DNA of 64,000 nt from Acinetobacter pittii (lineage in GTDB: Bacteria > Pseudomonadota > Gammaproteobacteria > Pseudomonadales > Moraxellaceae): the NCBI RefSeq assembly GCF_034064985.1, contig NZ_CP139249.1, positions 2,170,001 through 2,234,000 on the forward strand, written 5' to 3'. The translations under genes were made by a program, and so were the position numbers. Under the pieces are notes generated by a model. That model ran no database searches. It had not been told where the DNA came from and worked only from the letters and a program-made list of their open reading frames with translations. Below are positions 48,308 to 57,363 of the stretch, in pieces (positions within the stretch are counted from its first letter, which is position 1; the number at the start of each line of letters is the position of its first letter).

Positions 48308-49177
48308 CTACAACTGCTGACCATACCAAGGAGAAAACTGTTTTTGTAACCAACGTAAAAACAGCTCAAAACTAACTGCGACAATCGCAATCACAATAAT
48401 GCCTAGAATCACCGTATCGGTAATTAAGAACTGTGCTGCCGATTGCACCATAAAACCAATACCACGGTCCGCTGCAACCAACTCTGCTGCAACTAATGTT
48501 GACCAGCCCACCCCAAGACCAATACGAATACCGGTAATAATATGAGGCAAAGCGGTTGGTAAAATGACATACCAAAAGACTTGTGACTGACTTGCCCCTA
48601 GCGACAATGCCGCACGTTCACGATTAAGCTGATGGCTTAACACACCATGCGCACTACTAATAATGACAGGCGCCAAAATCGAGAAAAAAATCAAAAGTAC
48701 TTTTGTGGTTTCGCCAATACCGAACCAAATTACAAGTAACGGCAAATAAGCTAACGGTGGAATTGGACGTAATAATTCAACCAAAGGATCTAGAACAGCA
48801 CGAACCCATTTGTTCAGCCCCATCCATAAGCCTAGCGGAACACCAATCACCACGGCAGCAATCAAAGCCAAAAATACACGTGAGATACTGGCTGCCAAAT
48901 GTTGCCACAAAGTAGCCTTCATAAAGCCTTCTTGGCTGACCGATATAAATTTTTGCCAGACTGCCTGTGGACTCGGTAAAAACAGTTCAGGTACAACATG
49001 CAAAGCAGTAATGAGGAACCAGAGTGCAACTACACTTCCCACACTGATTATGCTGACCGCCAAAGTGCGATGTTTCTCAAAGAATGACGATAGAAATGAA
49101 GCATTTTCTGTTTGCACATTTAACTCAGATTTAAGCTCTGCTTTGTCATATTCATAGACGTTATCTTTAGTGTTCAT
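48308..49177 (-). CDS. tauC: Taurine/sulfonate ABC transporter permease TauC
   Basis: A 289-residue inner-membrane protein with about six helices. The hallmark of the SsuC/TauC group is LLRPIPPLAYLPLLVIWFGI near residue 135, then AALSLGASQSQVFWYVILP near 190, the EAA loop that contacts TauB, and GVGWSTLVAAELVAADRGIG near 222. Its ATG overlaps the tauB stop (ATGA). Substrate assignment follows the tauABCD context. Confidence 0.9.
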   Translation of the reverse strand: MNTKDNVYEYDKAELKSELNVQTENASFLSSFFEKHRTLAVSIISVGSVVALWFLITALHVVPELFLPSPQAVWQKFISVSQEGFMKATLWQHLAASISRVFLALIAAVVIGVPLGLWMGLNKWVRAVLDPLVELLRPIPPLAYLPLLVIWFGIGETTKVLLIFFSILAPVIISSAHGVLSHQLNRERAALSLGASQSQVFWYVILPTALPHIITGIRIGLGVGWSTLVAAELVAADRGIGFMVQSAAQFLITDTVILGIIVIAIVAVSFELFLRWLQKQFSPWYGQQL

Positions 49178-49968
49178 GTAGGTAACGCCTCCTTACCGCT
49201 TTGTTTTTGTGCCCTTAAACTTTCAAATAACTGTTCTCTGAGCTGAATAAATTGAGGATCCGATTTAATCGAGCGAATAGACTCACCCTGACGATATCGA
49301 TTAGCAAAATCGAGATATAGAGTTTCTACAATTTTGCCTGGATGCGCTGTCATTAGAACTAACTGATTGCTGAGCAATAATGCCTCTTCAATGTCATGAG
49401 TAATTAAAAAGAAGCTTTTATTTTGTTGAATCCATAAATCGAGCACTAACTGCTGCATGTTTTCACGTGTAAAAGCATCTAATGCAGCAAAAGGTTCATC
49501 TAATAGAATAAACGGCGCGTGGCTGATCAAAGCTCTGGCAATACCAACACGTTGTTTCATACCACCGGAAAGTTCCCAAATATTGGCTTTTTCAACGTGA
49601 CTTAAACCTACAATTTTTAAAATTACGTTCACTTGTGCTTCGATATCCGTGCGCTTTAAACCTTTTAACTGCAAAGCGAAGCCAACATTATCTGCAACAT
49701 TCAACCAAGGAAGGAGTGCATGATCCTGAAACACGACAGCGCGGGTTACATCTGGTCCATTTACCACTTCATGATTTACAAGCACATCACCTGAACTCGG
49801 CTTTTGAAACCCCGCCAAGATATTAAGCAAAGTTGTTTTGCCACAACCTGACTCGCCTAAAATGACGGTTAAAGAACCTTCTTCAATCGTTAGGTTAATG
49901 TCTTGTAAAACTGGCTTTTGCTGTTTAGGAAAAGTCAGATGAATATGTTTGGCTTCTAGTACACTCAT
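49174..49968 (-). CDS. tauB: Taurine/sulfonate ABC transporter ATP-binding protein TauB
   Basis: A 264-residue ABC ATPase. Walker A is LGESGCGKTTLLNILAGFQ near residue 36, the signature LSGGMKQRVGIARALI near 132, Walker B FILLDEPFAALDAFTR near 152, and the H-loop FFLITHDIEEALLL near 188. The AVVFQDHALLPWLNVADNV block is the Q-loop. AAGGAG lies before the ATG. It lies between tauA (gap 9 nt) and tauC (overlap 4 nt), so the genes form one operon. Confidence 0.92.
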   Translation of the reverse strand: MSVLEAKHIHLTFPKQQKPVLQDINLTIEEGSLTVILGESGCGKTTLLNILAGFQKPSSGDVLVNHEVVNGPDVTRAVVFQDHALLPWLNVADNVGFALQLKGLKRTDIEAQVNVILKIVGLSHVEKANIWELSGGMKQRVGIARALISHAPFILLDEPFAALDAFTRENMQQLVLDLWIQQNKSFFLITHDIEEALLLSNQLVLMTAHPGKIVETLYLDFANRYRQGESIRSIKSDPQFIQLREQLFESLRAQKQSGKEALPT

Positions 49969-49977
49969 GACAACTCC

Positions 49978-51000
49978 TTAAGGCTGCAAAAATGAAGAAT
50001 TCACATTGCCTTTATAATCGGCTTTAAGTTGATCGACTTTGCCCTGACCTTTTAAGAACTTCGCTGTATCAAAAATATTTTGCGCAAATTCACCATCTAA
50101 CGTTTGTTTTTGCTGAGCGTGGTCAAGGTAAATGTTTCCACTTAATAAAAGCGAGATATCTTTTGGATCAGAACCTGTGAGCTGCGCAATTTTTTGCACG
50201 TTATCGGCATCTTTAACGTAAGCGGCTGGGTCTTGATTATATTTTTCAAGCTGCTCAAGCGTAGTTTTAACAAAAGCTTTTAAGAAGTCAGGATTTTTCT
50301 CTGCAAAATCTTTACGCACAACCCATAAGTCATAAGTTGGAGCGCCCCATTCACCCACTTGTTTTGAGTCAGTTAAAACCGTACCAGATGCTTTAGCTTT
50401 ACTTAAAGCAGGTTCCCACACATAAGCTGCATCAATATCACCACGCTCCCATGCAGCTGAAATTTCAGGTGGGCGCAAGTTAATAATTTTTACTTTGTCT
50501 TCTGGAATGTTCCAATGTTTAAGTGCAGATAAAAGACTGTAATGGGTTGTTGAAACAAACGGTACAGCAATGGTTTTGCCAATTAAATCTTGAGGAGTTT
50601 TAATGCCTGATTTATTACTCACTACGAGCGCTTCAGACGCACCAAGTTTTGAAGTAATTAAGAATACTTCAATCGGTAAATCACGACTTGCCGCCGCAGC
50701 AAGTGGGCTTGAACCAATATTGCCAAGTACGACATCACCTGAAGCAAGTGCGTTTACAACATCTGAACCCGCATCAAATTTTTTCCATTGAATGGTTCGT
50801 TGACTATGTTTTTCATATTCCCCATTGGCCTGCGCCACTTTGCTTGGGTCAACCCCAGTTTGATAAGCAATCACGACAGGTTTGTTGTCACGAACTGAAG
50901 CACTTGTATTATTGTCTTTTTTATTTTGCCATACGATAAATGCAACAATTGCGACTACTACAATTGCCGTGATAATCAACGGTTTGGTCTTCGTGCTCAT
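49978..51000 (-). CDS. tauA: Taurine/sulfonate-binding protein TauA, membrane-anchored
   Basis: A 340-residue SsuA/TauA-family binding protein. VVIAYQTGVDPSKVAQANGE opens the mature fold, followed by WKKFDAGSDVVNALASGDV, NIGSSPLAAAASRDLPIEVF and GDIDAAYVWEPALSKAKASG. The N-terminus is PLIITAIVVVAIVAFIVWQ then NKKD, which looks like an uncleaved anchor helix and has no lipobox, similar to the two MetQ-like proteins in the window. The ATG at 51000 is chosen; a TTG at 51018 is in frame. It heads the tau operon. Confidence 0.9.
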   Translation of the reverse strand: MSTKTKPLIITAIVVVAIVAFIVWQNKKDNNTSASVRDNKPVVIAYQTGVDPSKVAQANGEYEKHSQRTIQWKKFDAGSDVVNALASGDVVLGNIGSSPLAAAASRDLPIEVFLITSKLGASEALVVSNKSGIKTPQDLIGKTIAVPFVSTTHYSLLSALKHWNIPEDKVKIINLRPPEISAAWERGDIDAAYVWEPALSKAKASGTVLTDSKQVGEWGAPTYDLWVVRKDFAEKNPDFLKAFVKTTLEQLEKYNQDPAAYVKDADNVQKIAQLTGSDPKDISLLLSGNIYLDHAQQKQTLDGEFAQNIFDTAKFLKGQGKVDQLKADYKGNVNSSFLQP

Positions 51001-51018
51001 AATTTCATGATCTTTCAA

Positions 51019-51458
51019 TAATATAAGCTCATGGTATTCAGCCGGCTTTATAATGAAAAATAAAAAAATATGAGTTGCTTATCTAATTTTTATAAATAAC
51101 TTTTACTTATAAGTTTTTATCTTTTGGTAAAAAGCAAATTTTAAGCAATCATATAGATTAGCGGTAAAATTAAAATACTTATATATCAATAATTAAAAAC
51201 GATATTCACAAAAGATAAGATGTGAAAAGGCTGACACACATCTTCTAAGTATTTTATCCTACTCATTTCAACATTTTTATTTTTGCTTATCGCACCCAGA
51301 GTTTTGCATCTCATTAATTTTCATTCTTTTATATAAAGTACAGATTTTATTATCTTTTTATCTTAAATCTTCTGCAAATATTAAGATTTGGACAAATCTT
51401 TTTCTGGTTTATACATGAGGCAAATTTAATTTTTATTTTTAAGAGGAGAAAAATTCTT
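51019..51458. promoter_or_regulatory. 440-bp divergent region between tauA and the porin gene
   Basis: AT-rich, with no credible ORF. It contains a perfect 8-bp inverted repeat, AAGATGTG (51217-51224) and CACATCTT (51237-51244), 12 bases apart. CysB-type control would be expected for tau genes, but no consensus can be assigned by eye. Confidence 0.5.
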
Positions 51459-52643
51459 TTGTTTAAACATTCTCAAATTTTGACAAAAACATTAATTACA
51501 ACGTCTTTGCTTACATTCAGCCTCTCAAGTCATGCAGCCCTTACCTTTGGCAATGCTGAAGAAGGTCAACTTAAAGTAAGCGGTACTGTTCGAGCTAAAT
51601 ATGTTTATGATTTTGACTCAGATCCCACTACCAGTAAATTTTCTTTTAATGATGCGGTCTTATGGCTGGACTACAACTCCCCGAAATGGATTGGTCGCCT
51701 AGATTATCGGGTTTATGAATATTATGGACGTTTAGGCGATACCAATTGGCTCACCGATGCGTGGTTGGGTTATAAAATTAATGACAACAGTAAAATTATT
51801 GCAGGCTTAAACCCAGTTCCTTTTGGCTTGGGTCGCTTTTGGGGAAATACTTATTATTTAGGCATTGCCAATAGTGCAGGTTGGGAAGATGTACACAACC
51901 TTGGGGTGAAATATGATTTCAATGATGGAACCAATGAAGCACAACTCGCCTTTTATCCTACCGATGGTGGCACTTATAGAGGTAAAAGCAAAGACTCGAG
52001 TCGATTTAGTATCAACCCTGTCAATGCAGATGACACTGTACCGCAAGGCACTAATACCCAAGAAAAGAACTCCATTGTTGTTCGCGGTGCTCATACCTTT
52101 AAGAATATCTTAGGCCAAGAAAATTTCTCTACCCAACTGGGTGCTTCTGCATGGTATTCCACCATTGAAAATAAACGTTCAGGGCAAGATGGCGATCGCC
52201 AAGTTTATTCGGTTTTTAGCAATACCAATTACAACCAATGGAATTTACAGCTTTTGGCTGGTTATCAAGACATTGATAATGCCGACACCCAATATAAAGA
52301 TCATCTGACTTTGGGCGGTTTCGATTATTCATTTAACTCTGCAACCAAAGGTCAGATTTATTCAGCAGAACTAAGCTATTTATTTCCTCAGCAGTTTGGC
52401 CCAATTACCTCTGTTCGCCCGTATTTAAACTATAGTTCTTATCGAAAAGAGCAAGATGGCTTTAAAGACTCTACCCGTTTTATTCCCGGCATTGCCTTTA
52501 ACTATCAAAAATTGACAGTACAAGCCGAGTTGCTGATGGGTAAACACGATCCATATCTAGGAGATAGCGAAGGTCTAGCGGCTGGTGGAAGCAATGATAA
52601 ATGGAATAAAAAAGCGTTTGTGATTTTTGCTTATTACTTCTAA
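51459..52643 (+). CDS. Outer-membrane porin-like beta-barrel protein
   Basis: A 394-residue protein with a Sec signal peptide (LITTSLLTFSLSSHA, cleavage about residue 26). The rest shows alternating aromatic/polar beta strands, e.g. LKVSGTVRAKYVYDFDSD and WIGRLDYRVYEYYGR, and ends in ...FVIFAYYF, with the C-terminal Phe expected for outer-membrane barrels. It resembles phosphate-selective (OprO/P-type) or related porins. The start is TTG at 51459 with AAGAGGAGAA about eight bases upstream and no nearby ATG. Divergence from tauABCD suggests a sulfonate port. Confidence 0.82.
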   Translation: MFKHSQILTKTLITTSLLTFSLSSHAALTFGNAEEGQLKVSGTVRAKYVYDFDSDPTTSKFSFNDAVLWLDYNSPKWIGRLDYRVYEYYGRLGDTNWLTDAWLGYKINDNSKIIAGLNPVPFGLGRFWGNTYYLGIANSAGWEDVHNLGVKYDFNDGTNEAQLAFYPTDGGTYRGKSKDSSRFSINPVNADDTVPQGTNTQEKNSIVVRGAHTFKNILGQENFSTQLGASAWYSTIENKRSGQDGDRQVYSVFSNTNYNQWNLQLLAGYQDIDNADTQYKDHLTLGGFDYSFNSATKGQIYSAELSYLFPQQFGPITSVRPYLNYSSYRKEQDGFKDSTRFIPGIAFNYQKLTVQAELLMGKHDPYLGDSEGLAAGGSNDKWNKKAFVIFAYYF

Positions 52644-52647
52644 CTCC

Positions 52648-52683
52648 AAAAACAAAGGCCAACAGATGTTGGCCTTTGTTTTT
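52648..52683. terminator. Bidirectional terminator between the porin and MFS genes
   Basis: AAAAACAAAGGCCAAC (52648-52663) and GTTGGCCTTTGTTTTT (52668-52683) make a perfect 16-bp stem with a four-base loop, A/T-flanked on both strands. Confidence 0.92.
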
Positions 52684-52704
52684 ATCTAGATATTTATTTT
52701 TACT

Positions 52705-54171
52705 CTAATCGATTACTGGTGAATTATTGAGAGAAAGTTCTGTTTTATCTTCATCGACAACATCGACATCTTGAGCAGTAGGCTCAAACTTAATCAGTAG
52801 CCCAATCACAATTAAAGGAATAAACGCAAAGATAGAAATAATCAGGTAAACATCAGTTTTATATCCCGCCATCCAGATCGGTAAAACAAACAAAGCGATT
52901 GCTTGAGCAACACCCGTTACCGCACGGTTAAAGCCAACACCAACGCCACGAATCGAAGCTGGATAAGCCATAGTTGGATAAACCATCATTTGTGCCCCTG
53001 GCCCAAAGCCTTCGGCAAAAAGCCATAAACCTAACATTCCAATCGCGGTGTAAAGTAAAAAGCTATTACCGGGTTCACCAATTAATGCTAAGGCAATGAG
53101 GGCTATAAACTGGAGTAAAAAGCCTGTAAGCAACACATGACGAGATTTAAATCTGCTAGCAACAAATACACCTAACAGCCCGCCCGTAAATGCAAACAAT
53201 AAATTAAGCCCAAGTGTTGTAGTAATGGTCGTCAAGACATCGGTATGAAAGAATCGCGTTAAAATAGAAGGTAAAAAGAAGGCAATGGTCGTGTACTGAA
53301 ATGCCACCGAAATGTGAATCACAATTGCCACAATCGTTCTTGGCAAATAGGTTTTATTAAATAAAACCGCAAACCCCTCGCGCTTTTTCTTTTCAGCAGT
53401 TCTTTCCACTTTTTCAACTGTAGCGACTGCATTAATTGCATAGGATTCTTGTAGAACTTTAGCTGCACCTTTTAAATCACCTTGGTTTGCAAGCCAGATT
53501 GGTGATTCAGTTAAATATTTACCGCGAATAAAAATAATGAGTAACGCTGGCACTGCGCCGAAAATTAAAGATGCTCTCCATAACCAGTTGCTATGCTCAG
53601 GGGGTAAAAGAAAATAAAGCGCCAAAACTAGACCAAAACAAACCGAAGAAGCGGCATACCACATTGGGCACCATGCGGCTAAACGCGCTGCCTTGTTGCT
53701 ACTACCGTTAAACTTGGAAAACTCAGATAAGTATGACATTGCCACCGGCAAATCAATACCAACACTAATTCCCATAATAAATCGGGCTAAAATCAAAATC
53801 CAGACATTCGGTGCAAAACCAGCGACAATTGCCGCAATGACAAACAGCACCATGTCCGCCATGAAGACCCGATAACGGCCAATTTTATCTGTCAGCCAAC
53901 CACCAATCAGGTTACCAACAATAGTTCCGCAGACAATTGCTGAAGCCACCACACCAGTCATCACAGGGCTTAAAGAAAACTCTGAGATAACTTGCTCAAT
54001 ACCAAAGGACAGCGTTGTTAAATCATAGGCATCAATAAACACCCCAATTAGTGCCAACCAAATAACTTTATTCGATTTACCCTTCCCTGCAAATTTTGAA
54101 ATTAATTGTGAAACATCATCGGGAGATTTAATTTCATAACGATGGTTATGATCGAGTTCTTGTGTGCTCAC
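52705..54171 (-). CDS. MFS transporter (sugar/aromatic acid-type symporter)
   Basis: A 488-residue transporter with 12 predicted helices. The MFS motif after helix 2 is GNLIGGWLTDKIGRYRVFM near residue 88, and the N-terminal LIGVFIDAYDLTTLSFGIEQ near 41 carries the D-R style motif of the AAHS and sugar-porter relatives. The start is a GTG at 54171 with AGGA eight bases upstream; no ATG is nearby. Substrate unknown; its neighbours suggest a sulfur compound. It converges on the porin and is transcribed toward it. Confidence 0.87.
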   Translation of the reverse strand: MSTQELDHNHRYEIKSPDDVSQLISKFAGKGKSNKVIWLALIGVFIDAYDLTTLSFGIEQVISEFSLSPVMTGVVASAIVCGTIVGNLIGGWLTDKIGRYRVFMADMVLFVIAAIVAGFAPNVWILILARFIMGISVGIDLPVAMSYLSEFSKFNGSSNKAARLAAWCPMWYAASSVCFGLVLALYFLLPPEHSNWLWRASLIFGAVPALLIIFIRGKYLTESPIWLANQGDLKGAAKVLQESYAINAVATVEKVERTAEKKKREGFAVLFNKTYLPRTIVAIVIHISVAFQYTTIAFFLPSILTRFFHTDVLTTITTTLGLNLLFAFTGGLLGVFVASRFKSRHVLLTGFLLQFIALIALALIGEPGNSFLLYTAIGMLGLWLFAEGFGPGAQMMVYPTMAYPASIRGVGVGFNRAVTGVAQAIALFVLPIWMAGYKTDVYLIISIFAFIPLIVIGLLIKFEPTAQDVDVVDEDKTELSLNNSPVID

Positions 54172-54312
54172 TTAATAATTCCTGAATTTTAATAACAGAA
54201 ACAAAATAATGATTATTCACATAATACAAAAACAAATTAATCTGATGTTTTAATCTAAATTATAGAATTATCTTTTCGTTATTAACTCAGCAGTAAAACC
54301 GATATAAAAAGG

Positions 54313-54342
54313 CAAAATAAAAGCTGGTATTTAACCAGCTAT
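54313..54342 (-). terminator. Intrinsic terminator after the second DszA-like gene
   Basis: AGCTGGT (54322-54328) and ACCAGCT (54334-54340) pair; on the minus strand the stem is followed by TTTTATTTT. Confidence 0.82.
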
Positions 54343-54365
54343 TTATTTAAAGGTTTTCCAAAATA

Positions 54366-55757
54366 TTAACTCGCCTCAGCAAGTTTTAACTCTTTTAGAT
54401 TACGATATTTTGCACCGCGGTGATTTTCAGGTAAATATGGCCCAGCACCAAATAATTTTTCTCTTAATGTTCCTTGTGCATATGAGGTTTGATATACCCC
54501 TCGTTTTTGCAACTCTGGCACAATAAATTCAACCACATCGGCAAAGGTTTGATGCGCCAAAATATAGGCAAGGTTAAAGCCATCGACATCTGTATCTTCA
54601 ACCCATTGCTGTAGAGCATCTGAAACGGTTTCTGCCGAACCCACCAATACTGGCCCATTACCGCCTAAGCTGTTCCAGTTTGCAATTTCTTCAATGGTCC
54701 AAACACGTTCTGGGTCCGCATTTACATAAGAATCTAATAAAGATTGAATCGCGTTGGTTTGAATATATTCAACTTTGTCGGTCGGTTGGTATTGCGAAAA
54801 ATCAACACCCGACCAGCCAGACAGCAAGGTTAAAGCGCCGTCATAGCTTCCATAGCTTTGATATTCTTTAAATTTAGCCTGAGCTTTTGCATCGGTTTCA
54901 TCAGTGACAATCGACAAAAGTGCATAAATTTTGACTGAGTACGGGTCGCGGCCTTCTTGAGCCAATTTTTGGCGAATACCCTGTACCACTTTTTTAGTGG
55001 CAATTTTAGACGGCGCTGCGATGAATACGCACTCGGCATTTTGACTCGCAAACTTCTGGCCGCGTGAAGATGCGCCTGCTTGATAAAGTACTGGCGTTCG
55101 CTGCGGTGATGGTTCACAAATATGGATGCCCGGTACAGTAAAGTATTTACCTTCGTGCTGAATTGGATGCACTTTTTTATGGTCAGCAAAGATACCATTT
55201 TTACGGTCACGCAGTACCGATCCTTCTTCCCAAGACCCTTCCCAAAGTTTGTAAAGGACTTCTAAATATTCATCAGCAATATCATAACGATTGTCATGGT
55301 TAACCTGAGTTTCTAGGCCCAAGTTTTTTGAACCGCTTTCCAAATAAGACGTCACGATATTCCATCCAACTCGCCCTTTGGTTAAATGGTCTAGCGTACT
55401 AATACGTCTAGCAAAAGGATAAGGATGTTCAAAGGAAATCGAAGTTGTGACACCAAAGCCCAAATGCTTTGTGACTGCGGCCATCGCTGGTACAATCTGC
55501 AAAGGATCATTGACTGGAACTTGTACTGCACCTGTTAAGGCATGTTCAGCACTTTGATGATAAACGTCATAAATACCAAGCACATCTGCAATAAAAATAC
55601 CGTCAAAAAAACCACGCTCAAGAATTTGCGCTAAATCTGTCCAATATTCTAAATCTTTATATTCAACAGATCGATCTTGAGGATGTCGCCATAATCCAGG
55701 AGATTGGTGGGCAATACAATTCATTTCAAAAGCATTAAAACTAATTTTCTTAGTCAT
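54366..55757 (-). CDS. NtaA/SnaA/DszA-family FMN-dependent monooxygenase (second locus)
   Basis: A 463-residue relative of the gene at 2348-3760. Shared blocks are FNAFEMNCIAHQSPGLWRHP, FIADVLGIYDVYHQSAEHAL, ISTLDHLTKGRVGWNIVTSY, TPVLYQAGASSRGQKFASQN and DVDGFNLAYILAHQTFADVV. The fold is that of bacterial luciferase-like enzymes using FMNH2. It lies 176 bp after an sfnB homologue on the same strand, with a hairpin between them, so it may have its own promoter. Probable substrate is a sulfone or sulfonate. Confidence 0.88.
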   Translation of the reverse strand: MTKKISFNAFEMNCIAHQSPGLWRHPQDRSVEYKDLEYWTDLAQILERGFFDGIFIADVLGIYDVYHQSAEHALTGAVQVPVNDPLQIVPAMAAVTKHLGFGVTTSISFEHPYPFARRISTLDHLTKGRVGWNIVTSYLESGSKNLGLETQVNHDNRYDIADEYLEVLYKLWEGSWEEGSVLRDRKNGIFADHKKVHPIQHEGKYFTVPGIHICEPSPQRTPVLYQAGASSRGQKFASQNAECVFIAAPSKIATKKVVQGIRQKLAQEGRDPYSVKIYALLSIVTDETDAKAQAKFKEYQSYGSYDGALTLLSGWSGVDFSQYQPTDKVEYIQTNAIQSLLDSYVNADPERVWTIEEIANWNSLGGNGPVLVGSAETVSDALQQWVEDTDVDGFNLAYILAHQTFADVVEFIVPELQKRGVYQTSYAQGTLREKLFGAGPYLPENHRGAKYRNLKELKLAEAS

Positions 55758-55888
55758 AAAATATTCGCCAGCATTTTATTTAATTTTTATACTAAAGCAA
55801 TTTTTAGGTTTTCTTTATAATATAAACCCCAAACAAAATATGATTTTATTCTAATAGATTTTTATAATTTATTTCTAAAAACATAAAT

Positions 55889-55921
55889 AATATTAAGCTA
55901 CTAAAATAGCAGCTTAATATT
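55889..55921 (-). terminator. Hairpin after the third SfnB-like gene
   Basis: AATATTAAGCT (55889-55899) and AGCTTAATATT (55911-55921) form a perfect 11-bp stem just past the stop of the SfnB-like gene. The tail on the minus strand is only moderately T-rich. Confidence 0.6.
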
Positions 55922-55933
55922 TAAAAATATAAT

Positions 55934-57229
55934 TTATTGTTTAGCAACATTCCCTATTCGCCATTGATACGGTGGTAATGTACCGTTTACACTAAAATCA
56001 CCAATAATTCGATTTTTAAATACTCTCGGGTTATGTGAAGATAAAGTTCGTACATTACGCCAGTATCGATCTAGGCCTAAATCTTTGTCTGTTGCGGAAG
56101 CACCTAAAGCGTCAAATAAAATCGTAGAAGCATTTAAGATTAGATCAGTAATGACCGTTTGAGACTGCGCACTTTCAAGTTCGGCAAGCGCATTTTGTTC
56201 TTCTTCAAGCTGCTCATTATTTTGAAATGCAGCCAAGTAAGCACGCTGCAAGCTTTGTGCAACTTTTTCAACAATCGCCCCTGCACTGTAAGCTGCACCA
56301 CGAATTTGGCCTACGACTTGTAAAATTTGCGGATCCTGTTTTACAAATTGAGCATTCGCATGCGTATAGTTTCGGGTACGTTTCGCCACAGCTTGAGAAA
56401 CATCATAGGTTGCAGCACGTCCTAGACCTGTAATGGTTGCCAGTTGGACCAGTTGATAGTAAGCCGCTGAATATTTAAAACGATCATCATCAGGTAAAAT
56501 TTCAGTTTCATCGACCAATACATCGTGGAAATATGCCGTACCACTTGCAGTAAGCTGCTGACCAAAACCATTCCAGTCATCGACAATTTCAACGCCTTCA
56601 TCTTCACGGCGAACAACAACTGAGCCAGACTCTCCTTTTAAATCTGTTACCCCAACATCCACCCAGTCTGCATATAGGCTACCAGTGGTGTAATATTTTT
56701 TGCCTTTAACGCGAATTTTTCCGTCACTGTCTCGATATAAGTGAGTTTCAAACTGATCGATTGACTCTTTCCCGCCTTCAGACCATGCACTACCCACTGT
56801 TTCGCCATTTGCAATTCGGCTAATCCAACGCTGTTGAAACGCTTTGTCTTTACTTACTAAGACATCTTCAGTGAAACCAAAATGCACACGCAAAGCTTGC
56901 GGTAAGTTTGAATCGGCCTCGGCAAGTTCAATGAGCAATGCAAATAGTTCAGGAATGGTTGCATCAAAGCCCCCATGAGCTTTGGGAAGTCTTAACCGTG
57001 TAAAACCAATATCTTTAAGCCACTGAAGTTGTTCATAGGGCAAAATATGCTGTTGCTCACGAATTAAAGCCCCTTCTTTAATACGGGCAAAAGTCGGTCT
57101 GAAATTTTTTGCCAATTCATCATAACGCTCAGTTGGCCCTTCACCCCACACACGAGAAATAATTGAGGCCTGACTAAGTGCTGCATGCGTTAGTGAACCG
57201 AGATGATGCTCAAAATTTAAATTTGTCAT
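55934..57229 (-). CDS. SfnB-family acyl-CoA dehydrogenase-like flavoprotein (second locus)
   Basis: A 431-residue flavoprotein, more divergent from the first-locus pair. Landmarks are the N-terminal PYEQLQWLKDIGFTRLRLPK, VKGKKYYTTGSLYADWVDVG near residue 180, VDDWNGFGQQLTASGTAYFH near 220, and the C-terminal YWRNVRTLSSHNPRVFKNRI. The acyl-CoA dehydrogenase fold is kept; by family it serves in sulfur scavenging. No good ribosome binding site precedes the ATG at 57229. It is transcribed toward the DszA-like gene. Confidence 0.87.
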   Translation of the reverse strand: MTNLNFEHHLGSLTHAALSQASIISRVWGEGPTERYDELAKNFRPTFARIKEGALIREQQHILPYEQLQWLKDIGFTRLRLPKAHGGFDATIPELFALLIELAEADSNLPQALRVHFGFTEDVLVSKDKAFQQRWISRIANGETVGSAWSEGGKESIDQFETHLYRDSDGKIRVKGKKYYTTGSLYADWVDVGVTDLKGESGSVVVRREDEGVEIVDDWNGFGQQLTASGTAYFHDVLVDETEILPDDDRFKYSAAYYQLVQLATITGLGRAATYDVSQAVAKRTRNYTHANAQFVKQDPQILQVVGQIRGAAYSAGAIVEKVAQSLQRAYLAAFQNNEQLEEEQNALAELESAQSQTVITDLILNASTILFDALGASATDKDLGLDRYWRNVRTLSSHNPRVFKNRIIGDFSVNGTLPPYQWRIGNVAKQ

Positions 57230-57363
57230 GTAAGTAAAACCAATATTGCTTTGCTTTTACCATAAAATATTTATTTCACATGAAAACGATTATTTTTTTA
57301 TAACTGTATTCATTCTTTATATAAGAACCCAAACACAAACATAAAAAGCTCATCTCCCAAGCC

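Noticed and set aside
57248..57261. GG-N10-GC pair upstream of the SfnB-like gene (minus strand)
   Set aside because: Spacing fits sigma-54, but the flanking bases match poorly and the implied leader of about eight bases would leave no room for a ribosome binding site.
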